Program-made: the position numbers and the translations under genes | Notes under the pieces: model-generated | What the model saw: the letters and a program-made list of their open reading frames with translations, nothing else | What the model was told of the DNA's origin: nothing | Database searches by the model: none | Origin: DATAXI01 sp963756185 | GTDB taxonomy: Bacteria; Verrucomicrobiota; Verrucomicrobiia; Chthoniobacterales; Chthoniobacteraceae | DNA: 64,000 nt | Reading direction: 5' to 3' | Assembly: GCA_963756185.1 (NCBI GenBank) | Contig: CAVWMS010000001.1 | Coordinates: 1-64,000 of the forward strand | In this document: piece after piece, positions 16,923-26,010 of the stretch | Numbering within the stretch: position 1 is the stretch's first letter | Layout of the letters: the number at the start of each line of letters is the position of its first letter

Positions 16923-18287
16923 TCAGAAGGAAAATTCGATCTGGGGATCTTCGCCATCGTGGGGAGGGAAGAGGGCGAACCATTCCTGGGCGAGTTTCTT
17001 CGTTACGGGCTCGCCGGTGACCGTGTGGACGTTTTTGTATTCGCCGAGGACTTCTTTTGCGCTGGTGTTGCAGTCACGGGCGACGGCGGCGGCGTCGCCG
17101 GTTTGGGCGAAACGGTACCCGATGAAGCTGGAGCGGAGAGCGTTTTTGCGCCAGGGCATTACGGTCCAACGGGAGAGGCTGGCGGTGAAGGTCGAGAGTT
17201 GATCCTTGCCGCCGGGAGCGACGTTGCCGCGAGCGCCGGAGTTGCGCAAGTCGGTCAGCCAGGCGGCGAGGACCTCGGGAATCGGCGCGAGATAGCGGCG
17301 GCTGATCTTGCTCTGTTTCTTGTCGACCTCGATGGTCGACTCGGTCCAATCGAAGGCCTGCCAGTCCAATCGAAGGATGGCGGCGGTGCGCATTCCCGTG
17401 AAGGCGCCGATGGCGAGCCAGGGGAGCCATTCGGGCGCGCGGCGGCGAGTGGCCTTGAGATATGCGAGGAGCTGCGCGGGCGAGTAGATGGGATTGCCGC
17501 CCGTGACGACTTTGATTTCCTCGATTCCCTCGGCCGAGGTGGGAAGGTTTGGCAGAAGCCGCTTCGCGCGGGCCCACCGAAAGAGCGTGACCAGGCTGTC
17601 GCGGACCTGCTGCCGGCGGCGCGGGCTGGATTTTACAAAGCGGAGATTCTTCGGGTCTTTCTTTTTCTTCCTTGGATCGATCCTGAGATTGCGTCCGAGC
17701 CCGGCGATATAGAGGTCGAGGTCGGCGGGCGAGATGTCGGAGAGTTCGCGATTGGCGAAATGGCCGGCGGCGCGGGTCAGATCGTCTTCCATCTGGGCGA
17801 GATAGGCGTCCGAGAGGCCCTTGAGCTGCTTGGCCGCGAGGAAATCCTTCACGGTGTCGGTGAAGGTTTTTCCATGGGTGATGAGAGCGCCGGACGCGAT
17901 GGCGTAGCGGGTGTAGAAATCGGCAAGCTGGCCGAGGCTGGCGCCCTTGCACTTTTCCAGGGCGGCGGCGTATTCGCGGCAGGCAACGTCGACCTGGATG
18001 CCGAGGGGCTGGAGGGCCTGGCGCGCGGCGAGATAGGAGCGATGGTCGGAGCCCTCGAGTTCTTCGAGGCGCCCGCTGAGGATTTTGTTGGAGACTTCCT
18101 GGAGGCGCCTGCGAAGGGATTCGATGGTGGAGGCCGAGGCCTGCCGGCGGATGGTGCCGTCCATCCACCAGGTCCGGAGGCGGCCGCCGGCGACGCGGAT
18201 GAGGGGAAAAGTGACGCGGCCGACGCGCAACTCGGAGCGTTCGGGCCTTGCGCGATCGAGGAGACGGAGCGGCTGGGGAGACTTCAT
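16923..18287 (-). CDS. tyrosine-type site-specific recombinase/integrase
   Basis: 454 residues. An N-terminal arm/SAM-like region (about 120-260) precedes a catalytic domain (about 265-420). Catalytic residues seen: Arg300 in GAFTGMRTAAILRL, Lys324/327 in VDKKQSKISRR, Arg385 in KNALRSSF, and Tyr417 in VLGEYKN. Two histidine positions differ: the HxxR His is Asn382, as in a known NALR-type subgroup, and the usual LGH is replaced by RDCN (404-407). The His before SF is Ser386. It would integrate the element at the tRNA-Gln 3' end. It overlaps the upstream gene by 4 nt (ATGA), so the operon is translationally coupled. Confidence 0.87.
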   Translation of the reverse strand: MKSPQPLRLLDRARPERSELRVGRVTFPLIRVAGGRLRTWWMDGTIRRQASASTIESLRRRLQEVSNKILSGRLEELEGSDHRSYLAARQALQPLGIQVDVACREYAAALEKCKGASLGQLADFYTRYAIASGALITHGKTFTDTVKDFLAAKQLKGLSDAYLAQMEDDLTRAAGHFANRELSDISPADLDLYIAGLGRNLRIDPRKKKKDPKNLRFVKSSPRRRQQVRDSLVTLFRWARAKRLLPNLPTSAEGIEEIKVVTGGNPIYSPAQLLAYLKATRRRAPEWLPWLAIGAFTGMRTAAILRLDWQAFDWTESTIEVDKKQSKISRRYLAPIPEVLAAWLTDLRNSGARGNVAPGGKDQLSTFTASLSRWTVMPWRKNALRSSFIGYRFAQTGDAAAVARDCNTSAKEVLGEYKNVHTVTGEPVTKKLAQEWFALFPPHDGEDPQIEFSF

Positions 18288-18664
18288 CCGTGGGCGATGA
18301 TGGCGCTGTTGATGGCGTCGACGAGGGCGGCGACGGCGTGCTTGTTGAAGCTGGTCCAGGCCGCGGTTTCGCCGGCGGAGGTGCGGACAATGGCGGTCCA
18401 GGAGGGCACGCGGATGAGCAATGCGGCGGCGAGAAGGAAGCAGGCAATGGCCACGAAGCGGGCAACGTCGCTGCCAAAGAGGCAGGCGGCGCCGATCGCC
18501 ATGGCAAGGAGGCCGGCCCTGGCGCTGGGATTTTTTTTCCTGGCGAGCTCGACGGAGCCGATGGAGGCGATGGCGACGGTTTTGCGGCCGGCAACGAGAC
18601 GGCAGTCGGTGACCATGACGCCCGGGGCGCGGAAGAGGACGGTCTCGGAGAATTGCTGATTCAC
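18284..18664 (-). CDS. small membrane protein, DUF6232-like
   Basis: 126 residues from a GTG at 18664 that overlaps the upstream stop (GTGA). The much longer frame to 19003 is rejected because it runs through the RHH gene out of frame. An N-terminal beta-rich part (APGVMVTDCRLVAGRKTVAI, ASIGSVELARKKN) precedes two hydrophobic segments (GLLAMAIGAACLFG and FVAIACFLLAAALLI). A soluble tail then reads WTAIVRTSAGETAAWTS and DAINSAIIAHG. This order matches my memory of DUF6232 proteins, whose function is unknown. Its place between the regulator and integrase of a tiny element is unusual. Confidence 0.65.
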   Translation of the reverse strand: MNQQFSETVLFRAPGVMVTDCRLVAGRKTVAIASIGSVELARKKNPSARAGLLAMAIGAACLFGSDVARFVAIACFLLAAALLIRVPSWTAIVRTSAGETAAWTSFNKHAVAALVDAINSAIIAHG

Positions 18665-18981
18665 GGCTTTCGTTTTCGAAGGGCTTCCCGAATTCGAGAG
18701 GGAGTGGCGCGCGGGGTCGGGCCGGGATCGGCAGAGGGTTCGTTGAGGCGCTGGGCCTCTTCGGAGAGGGGAGCAGTTAAGCGAGAAGGGGCCGCGATAA
18801 CCGGTTTTTTTTCGCTGATCTTTTGGGCGACGATTTTGCGGAGTTCGCGGACGACCCATTTTGACCGGGAGCGGTCGTCCTGGGCGGCGAGCTGATCGAT
18901 TTTGGCCAGCAATTCCCTGGAAAGGGAAATGGTCATGGTGGTCTGGGTTTCGGCCCTGCTGTGACTCTTCTCGTTTGCCAT
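18661..18981 (-). CDS. ribbon-helix-helix-type DNA-binding protein
   Basis: 106 residues. TTMTISLSRELLAKIDQLA, then DDRSRSKWVVRELRKIV, is a good RHH pattern: one beta-strand followed by two helices (residues 14-52). A Pro/Arg-rich tail follows. Proteins of this kind repress their own operons or act as accessory proteins in recombination. It is the first gene of the element's operon, and the two palindromes just upstream (18998-19034) are natural operator candidates. There is no Shine-Dalgarno sequence before the ATG at 18981; an internal ATG at 18936 is an alternative start. Confidence 0.7.
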   Translation of the reverse strand: MANEKSHSRAETQTTMTISLSRELLAKIDQLAAQDDRSRSKWVVRELRKIVAQKISEKKPVIAAPSRLTAPLSEEAQRLNEPSADPGPTPRATPSRIREALRKRKP

Positions 18982-18997
18982 GGCAACGGGGAGGGTT

Positions 18998-19034
18998 CAA
19001 CAAATTTTGTTGTTGGTCAATAATTATTGTTGAC
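18998..19034 (+). promoter_or_regulatory. two AT-rich palindromes, candidate operators
   Basis: CAACAAATTTTGTTG (18998-19012) is a perfect 7+1+7 palindrome. GTCAATAATTATTGTTGAC (19016-19034) is near-perfect. They sit 17 and 35 bp upstream of the RHH gene start, in an AT-rich patch within GC-rich surroundings. The placement suits autoregulation by the RHH protein (inference). Confidence 0.5.
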
Positions 19035-19036
19035 TG

Positions 19037-19059
19037 ACCGTAAGACGGCTGCTTACGGT
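19037..19059 (+). other. inverted repeat ACCGTAAG / CTTACGGT
   Basis: 8-bp perfect inverted repeat with a 7-nt spacer, directly beside the palindromes upstream of the element's operon. It may be a further protein-binding site, a hairpin at the transcript start, or an excisionase-type site. No gene lies in 18982-19205. Confidence 0.4.
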
Positions 19060-19148
19060 GTGGTCATGGCAAATTCCTCTGTTCAAATTTGCGGCGCTCG
19101 AGGTGTTTGCGCTGAGGCTGGCTGGCGCGGCGCCGGAGGCGTAGCTGA

Positions 19149-19165
19149 TTGCTCCAAATTGCTCC
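19149..19165 (+). repeat. candidate integrase arm-binding site, right
   Basis: TTGCTCC twice with a 10-bp period (19149 and 19159; TTGCTCCAAATTGCTCC), matching the left-end copy at 16885-16901 in 15 of 17 bases. It lies 38 bp inside the right att core. Confidence 0.45.
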
Positions 19166-19202
19166 ACGGAAGGGCGGAGCAGGTGCAAACCCTGATAAAT
19201 AC

Positions 19203-19229
19203 ATGCTGCCTCGCTAGGACTCGAACCTA
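19203..19229 (+). repeat. attachment site, tRNA copy (27-bp direct repeat)
   Basis: Second copy of the 27-bp repeat; it covers the T arm and acceptor end of tRNA-Gln plus three bases beyond. The element re-supplies the tRNA 3' end, so the tRNA stays intact after integration. Confidence 0.88.
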
Positions 19230-19277
19230 GACAAGCAGAGTCAGAATCTGCTGTGCTGCCAATTACACCACGAGGCA
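19206..19277 (-). tRNA. tRNA-Gln (anticodon CTG)
   Basis: 72 nt on the minus strand. The acceptor stem TGCCTCG pairs with CGAGGCA. The anticodon stem GCAGA/TCTGC encloses the loop TTCTGAC, giving anticodon CTG. The T arm is CTAGG-TTCGAGT-CCTAG. The discriminator base is G and CCA is not encoded. Its 3' end is the integration site of the adjacent element. Confidence 0.93.
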
Positions 19278-19490
19278 ATCGAGCCCGGGACGTTAAAACG
19301 AGGGGGGCGGGGCGTCCACTTCTTTTTGGATTTGGGAAACCGCTCCCCGGCAGCGGCTTGGGCGGCCGGGACGCGCGCCATCCTTCCCTCTCACCGGCCA
19401 GGACCGTGGTTGCGGTCAGGGAAAATCGTGCGGGCGCAACGGGGCAAATTTAGCATTCCTTTTTCGGTGGGAGTCTTGTGGGATGGAGGC

Positions 19491-21065
19491 ATGTCGGAAC
19501 AGTCACTTTGGCAACGGTACCAGACCCACCTGGTGCGTTATCACGGTCTGGGCATCTGGCTGGATATCAGCAGGATACGCTTTGGCGACGGATTTTTCGA
19601 AGCAATGACCGCGAAGGCGGAGGAGGCCTTCGCGCGGATGAAGGAGCTCGAGGCGGGAGCGATCGCCAACCCGGACGAGGGGAGAATGGTGGGGCATTAT
19701 TGGCTGCGGAATCCGGCACTGGCGCCCACGGCGCAAATCCGCGACGAGATCGAGACGACCCGCGAGCTCATCCTCGGGTTCGCCTCGCAGGCGCACGCGG
19801 GGACCATCGCCGGCAGCGGCGGGAAATTCACCGATCTGTTGCTGATCGGCATCGGCGGCTCGGCGTTGGGGCCGCAGTTCATCTCCGAGGCGCTCGGGAC
19901 CACGCAGGACAAGATGCGCGTCCATTTCCTGGACAACACGGACCCGGATGGATTCGACCGGGTATTCGAAAAGCTCGGCGGCCTGGAGACGACGCTGACC
20001 GTGGTGATTTCGAAATCCGGCGGCACAAAGGAAACGCGCAACGGCATGCTGGAGACGCAGGCGCGGTACGAGGCGCAGGGGCTCACGTTCGGCAAGCACG
20101 CGGTCGCCGTCACCGGCGCGGGGAGCGAGCTGGACAAGGTGGCGGAAAAAGGGTCGTGGCTGCGCCGGTTCCCGATGTGGGATTGGGTGGGCGGGCGCAC
20201 GTCGGTGATGAGCGCGGTGGGTCTTGTGCCAATGGCGCTGCAAGGGCTGGATATCGAGCAATTCCTGGCCGGCGCCGCGGCCATGGACGCGAAGACGCGC
20301 GTGGGCAAGATCGAGGAGAACGCCTCGATGCTGCTGGCGCTGATGTGGTATTTCGCCGGAAACGGCAAGGGGGCGAAGGACATGGTGATCCTGCCGTACA
20401 AGGACCGGCTCGTTTTGTTTTCAAAGTATTTGCAGCAACTGGTGATGGAATCGCTGGGCAAGGAAAAGGACCTGGCCGGAAACGTCGTGCACCAGGGCAT
20501 CGCGGTATATGGGAACAAAGGCTCGACCGACCAGCACGCCTACGTGCAGCAATTGCGCGACGGCGTGCCGAATTTTTTCGCCACCTTCATCGAAGTGCGC
20601 AAGGACCGCGACAGCGCGGCATTCGATGTCGAGCCGGGCGTGACCAGCGGCGATTACCTGCAAGGATTTCTCCGCGGCACCCGCGCGGCGCTCTATGAAA
20701 ACGGGCGCGACTCGATCACCATCTCGGTGTCGCACGTCGATGCCTTCACCGTGGGCGCGATGATCGCGCTGTACGAGCGGTCGGTCGGCTATTACGGTTC
20801 GCTGGTCAATATCAACGCGTATCATCAGCCCGGAGTCGAAGCCGGGAAGAAGGCGGCCGCGCGGATCCTCGCATTGCAGGGGAAAGTGCGCGCGGCGCTG
20901 GAGGCGGCCAGCGGCAGGCCGAGGACGGCGGAGCAATTGGCCGCGGAGACCGCCTCCGACCCCGAGGACGTATTTCACGTTTTGAATCATCTCGCGGCGA
21001 ACGCGTCAAATATTGCCGCCCAGGACGCGGATGCCCCCGGCCAGCAGACGTTTACATTGCGATAA
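19491..21065 (+). CDS. pgi: glucose-6-phosphate isomerase
   Basis: 524 residues from the ATG at 19491, just after GGAGG; the longer upstream frame is not protein-like. It interconverts glucose-6-phosphate and fructose-6-phosphate in the cytoplasm. The signatures are LLIGIGGSALGPQFISEAL (phosphate-binding), VISKSGGTKETRN, and the catalytic region QGIAVYGNKGSTDQHAYVQQ. Beyond the usual isomerase end is an extension of about 50 residues (RPRTAEQLAAETASDPEDVF and onward) that looks like a small helical, winged-helix-like module; its role is unknown. A histidine kinase gene begins 6 bp downstream. Confidence 0.95.
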   Translation: MSEQSLWQRYQTHLVRYHGLGIWLDISRIRFGDGFFEAMTAKAEEAFARMKELEAGAIANPDEGRMVGHYWLRNPALAPTAQIRDEIETTRELILGFASQAHAGTIAGSGGKFTDLLLIGIGGSALGPQFISEALGTTQDKMRVHFLDNTDPDGFDRVFEKLGGLETTLTVVISKSGGTKETRNGMLETQARYEAQGLTFGKHAVAVTGAGSELDKVAEKGSWLRRFPMWDWVGGRTSVMSAVGLVPMALQGLDIEQFLAGAAAMDAKTRVGKIEENASMLLALMWYFAGNGKGAKDMVILPYKDRLVLFSKYLQQLVMESLGKEKDLAGNVVHQGIAVYGNKGSTDQHAYVQQLRDGVPNFFATFIEVRKDRDSAAFDVEPGVTSGDYLQGFLRGTRAALYENGRDSITISVSHVDAFTVGAMIALYERSVGYYGSLVNINAYHQPGVEAGKKAAARILALQGKVRAALEAASGRPRTAEQLAAETASDPEDVFHVLNHLAANASNIAAQDADAPGQQTFTLR

Positions 21066-21071
21066 ATCTAA

Positions 21072-21789
21072 ATGAGCGATACCCCCGCAAGTTTCCAGAA
21101 CGGGCCCGGCATTCCACTGCCGCGGCTGGTGAATTTTGTAAAGCAGGTCACGCACGACGTGCGCAATGGCCTCAATGCCATCGATTTGCAAGCCGCCTAT
21201 ATCGGCGAGCTGGCGGGCGACAGCGAAATCGGCCAGGAAGTGGGAAAATTGAGGCGAATGATCACGCACGTCACGCTCGGGATGCAGGAGCTCTCCGGGC
21301 GGTTTGGGGAGTTGAAGGCGTTGAAGGTGGTCTATCCCGTACAGGAGTTGCTCCAGGGGCTGAAGGAGACAGTCGAGCCGCGAATTCGAGACGCAGGCGA
21401 AGCGTGTGGTGTGGGAGATCAAGTTCGAGGATGAGGAACTGGAGATGGATTACACCATGCTCACCAACGCGCTGGTCGAGCTGGTGCGCAACGCGATTTA
21501 TTTTCGTGAGGGCGACCAGGCGATCCGTTTCACCGCGTGGGACGAGGGGGACAACGCGGTGTTCGAGGTGCGGCAGGCGCGCTCGCAGCCGGCGGGCGAT
21601 CCGGCGCAATGGGGGCGCGCCCCGCTGATGTCGAGCCGCCGTGGCGGGTACGGATTGGGATTGTTTTACGTTCGCCGGATTTTGGATACACTAGGTGGCA
21701 CGCTGGACCCGCGATACAACGCGGAGTCCGGCGAATTGAGCGTGCGGCTGTCTCTGCCTCTGAAAGGGGCGGGGCCGGCGCGGCTCTAA
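21072..21789 (+). CDS. sensor histidine kinase (one frameshift)
   Basis: About 239 residues if the frames are joined: 21072 to about 21393 in one frame, then about 21394 to 21789 in another. The N-terminal part has the phospho-acceptor helix VTHDVRNGLNAIDLQ. After the break come the N-box NALVELVRNAIYF and the G2 box GGYGLGLFYVRRILDTLGG, the ATP-binding core. There is no membrane segment or sensor domain, so it is a soluble kinase like NtrB. The join reads VEPR, a break, then EFETQAKRVVWEIKFE; one extra G near 21393 would restore it. The following gene is its likely response regulator (3 bp gap). Confidence 0.8.
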
Positions 21790-21792
21790 AGA

Positions 21793-23180
21793 ATGAAGAA
21801 AATAGTTGTCATCGACGATGAGCGGCCGGTGTTGGCCGACGCTGCAGGCGCTGCTCGAGCGGCATGGGTATTCCGTGCAACTGGCCGGGACTGCGAGCGC
21901 GGGCCTCGGGCTCATCGAGAAGACGCAGCCGGAGCTGGTGCTCCTGGACCTGGGGCTGCCGGATGCGGCCGGGCCTCGAGACGCTGGCCAGGATCAGGCA
22001 GGACCATCCGGACATCGCGGTCATCATCATCACGGCGCAGGACTCGCTCAGCAATGCCATCGAGTCGATCAAGCTGGGCGCGTTCCATTTCATCTCGAAG
22101 CCCTACGCGCCCGAGGAATTGCTCAACGTCATCGTGCGCGCGCTCGAGCAGCGCGACCTGGTAAAGGACCGGGACCAACTGATGGCGAAGACGGCGGAGC
22201 TGGCGCGCCAGCTCGAGGAGGCGCAGATGCAGCTCGCGCCGACGGTCACCAGCCGGCGCATGCGCGAAATCCACGAACTGGTGGCGCGCGTCGCGCCGAG
22301 CGACGCAAATGTGCTCATTACCGGCGAGAGCGGCGTGGGCAAGGAAGTGGTGGCGAACCAGATTCACCGGCTCAGCACCCGGCAGGCCGGCCTGATGGTG
22401 AAGTTGAATTGCGCGGCCTTTCCGCAGAACATGATCGAGAGCGAGTTGTTCGGCTATGTGAAAGGGGCGTTCACGGGCGCGGCGAATGATTTTCCGGGGA
22501 TGATCCACGAGGCCGCGGGCGGCACGCTCTTCCTGGACGAGATCGCGGAGATGCCGCCGGATTTGCAGACCCGATTCCTGCGGGTGCTGCAGGACCGCGA
22601 GTATCGCTCTCTCGGCAGCACGAAAACGGTGAAGGCCGATTTCCGGCTCGTCGCGGCCACCAACCGGCCCGTCCAGGCGGCGCTGGCCGGCGGCGCGCTG
22701 CGGCAGGATTTGTATTACCGGCTCAAGACGTTCGAAATGGAGATACCCCCGCTGCGGGAGCGGCGCGAGGATATTCCCGCGCTGGCGCTGCAATTCGCGC
22801 GCCGGTTCGCCGCGCAGATGAACAAAGGCGAGCCGCGCTTTTCGCCGGAGGCGTTCCGGGTGTTGATGGATTACAATTGGCCTGGCAACGTGCGCGAGCT
22901 GCAAAACGCGGTCGAGCACAGCATCGTGCTGTGCGAAAGCGGCTCGGTAATGCCGAAACATCTCCCACGCGAGCTGCGCCTGCCGGCGATCCTGCAGGAG
23001 GCCGCGGTGCAATCGATCAACGGCGGGGGGAACCTGAAGCTGGACGTGCGGGAACGCGAGGCGATCCTGCAAGCCCTGGCGCAATGCCACGGCAATAAAA
23101 AGAAGGCGGCGGCCGTGCTCGGCATCCACCGTCCGACCTTGTACTCGAAAATGAAACGGTACGGGATCGAATTGAAGTGA
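21793..23180 (+). CDS. NtrC-type sigma-54-dependent response regulator (two frameshifts)
   Basis: Begins MKKIVVIDDERPVL, the acidic pocket of a receiver domain. The frame shifts near 21835 (then LQALLERHGYSVQLAGTAS, ELVLLDLGLPDAAG with the phospho-Asp) and again near 21975 (then LETLARIRQDHPDIAVIIIT). The rest is intact to 23180. The AAA+ domain has Walker A GESGVGKE (about 22322), the sigma-54 contact loop GAFTGA (22464-22481) and Walker B GGTLFLDEIAEM. The C-terminus has a Fis-type HTH (KKAAAVLGIHRPTLYSKMKR). It activates sigma-54 promoters, probably nitrogen genes given the glnD neighbour. The stop overlaps the glnD start (GTGA). Confidence 0.87.
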
Positions 23181-26003
23181 GCAGAAAGTTGCAGGCAGCG
23201 TCCCGGGCGGCGGCGGTCGATCAAACCGCGAAGACGGATGCCCTTTCGCGGCACCGTGAGAAAGTGCTCGAGCACGCGGAGGCGCAACTGGCGCTGCAAG
23301 GCAAGGAAAGCCCGGCGGAGCTGCTGGCGCTTTACAAGCGGTTCCTGAAAATCGAGAACCACCGGCTGCGGCTCAAGCACAACGCGGGGGAAGGCGGGCG
23401 GGAAATCGCGCATCAGCGGGCCAGCCTGGTCGATATCGTACTGCGGCATTTGTTTGACGGCGCGGCGGCAAAGGCCGGGAGACGTCGATTTGCGCGAACT
23501 GTCGCTCGTGGCGATCGGCGGTTACGGGCGGGACGAGCTGAATCCTTACAGCGACGTGGATATCATGTTCCTCACTCGGCAAAGGGAAAGGAAGTGCCGT
23601 CGGAGTTGAACGAGGTCATCCAGATGATCCTCTACATGTTATGGGACATCGGATTCAAGGTGGGTCATTCCACGCGGTCGATCCCCGGGGCGATCAAGCA
23701 GGCCAACATCGACATGCTTTCGAAGACGTCGCTGCTCGAGTCGCGCCACGTGGCGGGCAGCCGGGAGTTATTCGACGATTTCCGGCGGGAATTCGTGAAG
23801 CGCTGCGTGCACGGCTACGAGAAGGAATACATCCTGCAGCGGTTCGAGAACCAGACGGAGCGGCACGCGAAGTTTGGCGAGACGGTCTATATGCAGGAGC
23901 CAAACGTGAAGAACGGATGCGGCGGGCTGCGGGATTACCAGAACCTGCTGTGGATCGCATTTTTCCGCGAGGAGATTGCCACCACGGCGGAGCTGGTGCA
24001 GCGGAAACTGCTTTCGGACATCGAGCGGCGCAGGCTGGATCGCGCCTACGACTTCCTGCTGCGGGTGCGCACGGAGCTTCACTATCTGAACAAGCGCGGC
24101 ACGGACGTACTCAGTCTCGGTTTCCAGGGACAGGTGGCCAATAACTTCCGTTACCCGCAGAAGAACATCCTCAGGCGCACCGAGGCGTTCATGCGGGAGT
24201 ATTACTGGCACGCGCGGGACCTCTATAACATCACCGAGATGGTGGTCGAGCGGCTGGGACATGGGATCGTCGACGCGAAGCCGGCGGGCCTGCTGCACTT
24301 GTTCGGCAACGGCAAGAAGCAGAGTGGAGTATTTTGACGGATTTTATTCCGAGGGTGGATTTGATTTACGCGGAATCGCGCGACGTGTTCACCCAGGATC
24401 CCTACCGGATGATGCGCGTTTTCCAGCACGCGCAGCAGCGGCATCTGCGGCTTTCGTCGGAGCTGCAGCAGTTGATCCGGCGCAAGCTGCCGCATGGTGG
24501 GCCGGACATTCCAATACTCGCGGGCGGCGCGCGAGACATTCCAGGCCATCCTGTCGCGCAAAGGGGAGGTGGGGCGGGTGCTGCGGATGATGCACCAGGT
24601 CGATTTTCTGGGGAGATACATTCCGGAGTTCGGCGACCTGACCTGCCTGGTGCAGCACGAGTTTTTCCACCGGTACACGGCGGATGAGCACACGCTGGTG
24701 TGCATCGACAAGCTGGACTCGCTGATCGATACCACCAATCCCAAGCTGCAGGATTACCGGATATCTGTTCCAGAAGCTGGAGGACCCGTACGTGCTCTAT
24801 CTCGCGCTGCTGCTGCACGACACGGGCAAGGCGACCGGGGCCCGGTATCACGCGGAGGCGAGCGCGCTTTACGCGCAGCGGGTGGCGGCGCGGCTGCAAC
24901 TTAGCTCGGAGCGCCGAAAGGCGCTGATCCTGCTGGTGGACAATCACATGACGCTTTCGAACGTCGCGCAGCGGCGCAACCTGGACGACGCCGCCACGAT
25001 CCAGGAGTTCGCGGACGTGGTGAAGACGCAATCGAACCTCGACGCGCTGATGCTGCTGACTTTGGCCGACGGGCAGGGGACAGGGGACGAGAATTGGTCG
25101 GACTGGAAGGAATCGCTCGTCTGGCAGTTGTACCGCTCGACCACGCAGTTTCTCGAGGATGGCGCTTCGTTTTTCCGCCAGCGCCGCATCGAGCGCGAGG
25201 AGCTGCGCAAGCGGGTCGGCGCGCTTTTGCCGAAGGATTTCGAGGAGGAGGTCGAGGCGCATTTTCAATACATGCCGGATTACTATTTCCAGACCAATCC
25301 GGCGAACGACATCGCGGCGCACGTCCGGCTCTTCCGCGCATTCCTCGAGCGGGAATCGAAGGGGCTCGAGAACGCGCTCACGCCCGTGGTCAAGTGGGTG
25401 CCGCATGCCGACCAGGGGCATACGGAAATGTGGATATGCACCTGGGACCGCAAGGCGCTGCTCACGCGCATCGCCGGCTCCCTCTCCGTGGCGCACCTGA
25501 ACATCCTGAGCGCGGATATCTTCACGCGCGGGGACAGCCTGGCGCTGGATTTCTTCCGCGTGTGCGACACGAAATTCCAGGCGGTGACGGACCAGCGGGA
25601 CATCGCGGCGGTCGAGAAGATGCTCAAGCAGGCGCTCTCGCAGGAGGATTTCGATTTTCATCCGCTGCTGCAAAAGGCGAAGAAGCGCCCGGGATTTCAT
25701 TTGTCGCAGGAGCTCGATTTTCCGACACGGATATGGATCGATAACGGCGCGCACCCGGTATACACATTGGTGGACATCCAGACGCCGGACCGGTTGGGGT
25801 TGCTGTATGACTTGCTCAGGGCATTCGCGGATTCGCGGGTGAACATCGTCCTTTCGCGCATCACCACGGAGAAAGGCGCGGCGATAGACAGCTTCTATGT
25901 CACCGACGTGGATGGCAGAAAGATCCGCGACCAGGAACATATTACGGAGATACAAAAGGCATTGAAGCAGGCCGCCCCCGGCGTGCCGCTGAAGGAAAGC
26001 TGA
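23177..26003 (+). CDS. glnD: [Protein-PII] uridylyltransferase/uridylyl-removing enzyme (multiple frameshifts)
   Basis: The joined length of about 940 residues fits GlnD, which modifies PII proteins according to glutamine level. Order: the nucleotidyltransferase motif GGYGRDELNPYSDVD at 23517-23561, lying in a different frame from its flanks; the GlnD central domain (YVQEPNVKNGCGGLRDYQ-like, 23890-23940); the HD domain LLLHDTGKATGARYH at about 24808; and two ACT domains (LTRIAGSLSVAHLNILSADI, and QTPDRLGLLYDLLRAFADSR). Frame breaks are at about 23478, 23580, 24325, 24350, 24495 and 24765. The open pieces are 23177-24337, 24334-24687, 24494-24904 and 24792-26003. The C-terminal 400 residues are intact. 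Confidence 0.88.
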
Positions 26004-26010
26004 GTCTGTC

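Larger units (their letters stand above)
16744..19229 (-). mobile_element. 2.5 kb integrative element in tRNA-Gln
   Basis: Bounded by exact 27-bp direct repeats (16744-16770 and 19203-19229). The intact tRNA-Gln is at the right end and only its 3' fragment at the left. The interior has just three genes on the minus strand, translationally coupled: an RHH-type DNA-binding protein (18661-18981), a small membrane protein (18284-18664) and a tyrosine recombinase (16923-18287). The gene-free ends carry paired TTGCTCC motifs. No replication, transfer, capsid or cargo genes are seen. It may be a satellite or the deletion product of a larger island. Confidence 0.8.

Noticed and set aside
18284..19003. 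239-codon version of the element's membrane protein
   Set aside because: Its first 113 codons overlap the RHH gene in another frame and are not protein-like; the GTG at 18664 with GTGA overlap is the better start.
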